This document shows, one piece after another, positions 63,988 through 64,000 of a stretch of DNA of 64,000 nucleotides. How positions within the stretch are numbered: the stretch's first letter is position 1; each line of letters opens with the position of its first letter. Made by a program: the position numbers and the translations under genes. The notes beneath the pieces are model-generated. The model saw only the letters and a list, made by a program, of their open reading frames with translations. It ran no database searches and was not told where the DNA came from. This DNA is from Xylocopa sonorina (Eukaryota > Arthropoda > Insecta > Hymenoptera > Apidae): assembly GCF_050948175.1 (NCBI RefSeq), contig NW_027490240.1:558001-622000 (forward strand), read 5' to 3'.

Positions 63988-64000
63988 ATAGAGTTCTAAT

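Larger units (their letters stand above)
1..64000. repeat. 174-bp satellite array filling the whole window
   Basis: The window is a single head-to-tail array of an AT-rich monomer. Marker words such as TGCTAGGAAATAG, TTTGCAGATGTCTACG and ATATAATATTCATT return every 174 bp (for example the CTAATG or CCAATG word at 1, 175 and 349) with indels of only a few bases, giving about 368 copies. All copies face the same way. No unique sequence, transposon or gene interrupts it, and both window ends fall inside a monomer, so the array continues on both sides. The unit length is close to a nucleosome plus linker, and the copies form nested higher-order repeats, which is the usual organisation of centromeric or pericentromeric satellite in eukaryotes. 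The centromeric role is inference. I do not recognise the satellite family or the species. Confidence 0.98.

Noticed and set aside
1..64000. CRISPR array
   Set aside because: The period is regular, but the whole 174-bp unit is conserved, with no short repeat plus unique spacers and no cas genes.
1..64000. Telomeric or rDNA spacer repeat
   Set aside because: No telomere-like short tandem repeat and no rRNA sequence occur; the unit is a uniform 174-bp satellite.

Overview
The whole 64,000-bp window is one uninterrupted tandem satellite array. Every stretch I read, from the first base to the last, is a head-to-tail copy of one AT-rich repeat with a base length of 174 bp. That is about 368 monomers, all in the same orientation. 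Both window edges fall inside a monomer, so the array is longer than the window. I see no gene, RNA gene, transposon, CRISPR array, origin or unique spacer, and no inversion of the array. This architecture (nucleosome-sized monomer, higher-order repeats, no insertions) is typical of centromeric or pericentromeric DNA of a eukaryote. The species and satellite family are not ones I recognise. CpG is not depleted: a hand-built consensus has 9 CpG where its C and G content predicts about 5.7, at about 36% GC. That argues against heavy germline cytosine methylation and fits an invertebrate better than a vertebrate or plant, but this is inference.

The monomer comes in recognisable variants. A is the canonical form, with GCGATATCGC, GCGAAGTGTC and CTACGTATCGTAG. 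A' has CCAATGCTTCC, CTCTCTTC and AAGGTATAA. B has ACGAGATGTCGTATTTCA, a GTAATAAG segment, GTGTAATGTTATG, CAGTGGAATG and CGAAATTTCC. C has GATATAGCACCTCATTCC and usually follows B. D has TTATGGAGTGTTATG, CGTACTCAC and GCGACCCTTCC. Three islands hold more diverged monomers (about 17.45-22.78 kb, 30.66-33.0 kb and 38.4-42.7 kb).

The variants are arranged in higher-order repeats (HORs) and segmental duplications of many sizes. The clearest are a 2,434-bp 14-mer duplicated in tandem (9,355-14,222), a 1,915-bp 11-mer in 2 copies plus a third shortened by whole monomers (41,718-46,935), a 1,393-bp 8-mer duplicated in tandem (48,687-51,472), a 1,044-bp 6-mer (31,287-32,890), a 696-bp 4-mer (19,442-21,010) and a 348-bp dimer (62,053-62,748). 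A block of about 3.6-4.3 kb recurs at 15.1-18.7 kb and 27.8-32.1 kb; the offset between copies rises only in whole-monomer steps. There is no single HOR period for the window, so this looks like a patchwork of independent local expansions by unequal exchange.

The sequence signals are within the monomer: four short dyad symmetries per canonical monomer, a GATA-type motif TGATAAGA repeated at the monomer period, and no CENP-B box. Because 174 is divisible by 3 and one frame has only two stop codons per monomer, spurious open frames of up to 105 codons arise where both stops are mutated. They are not genes.
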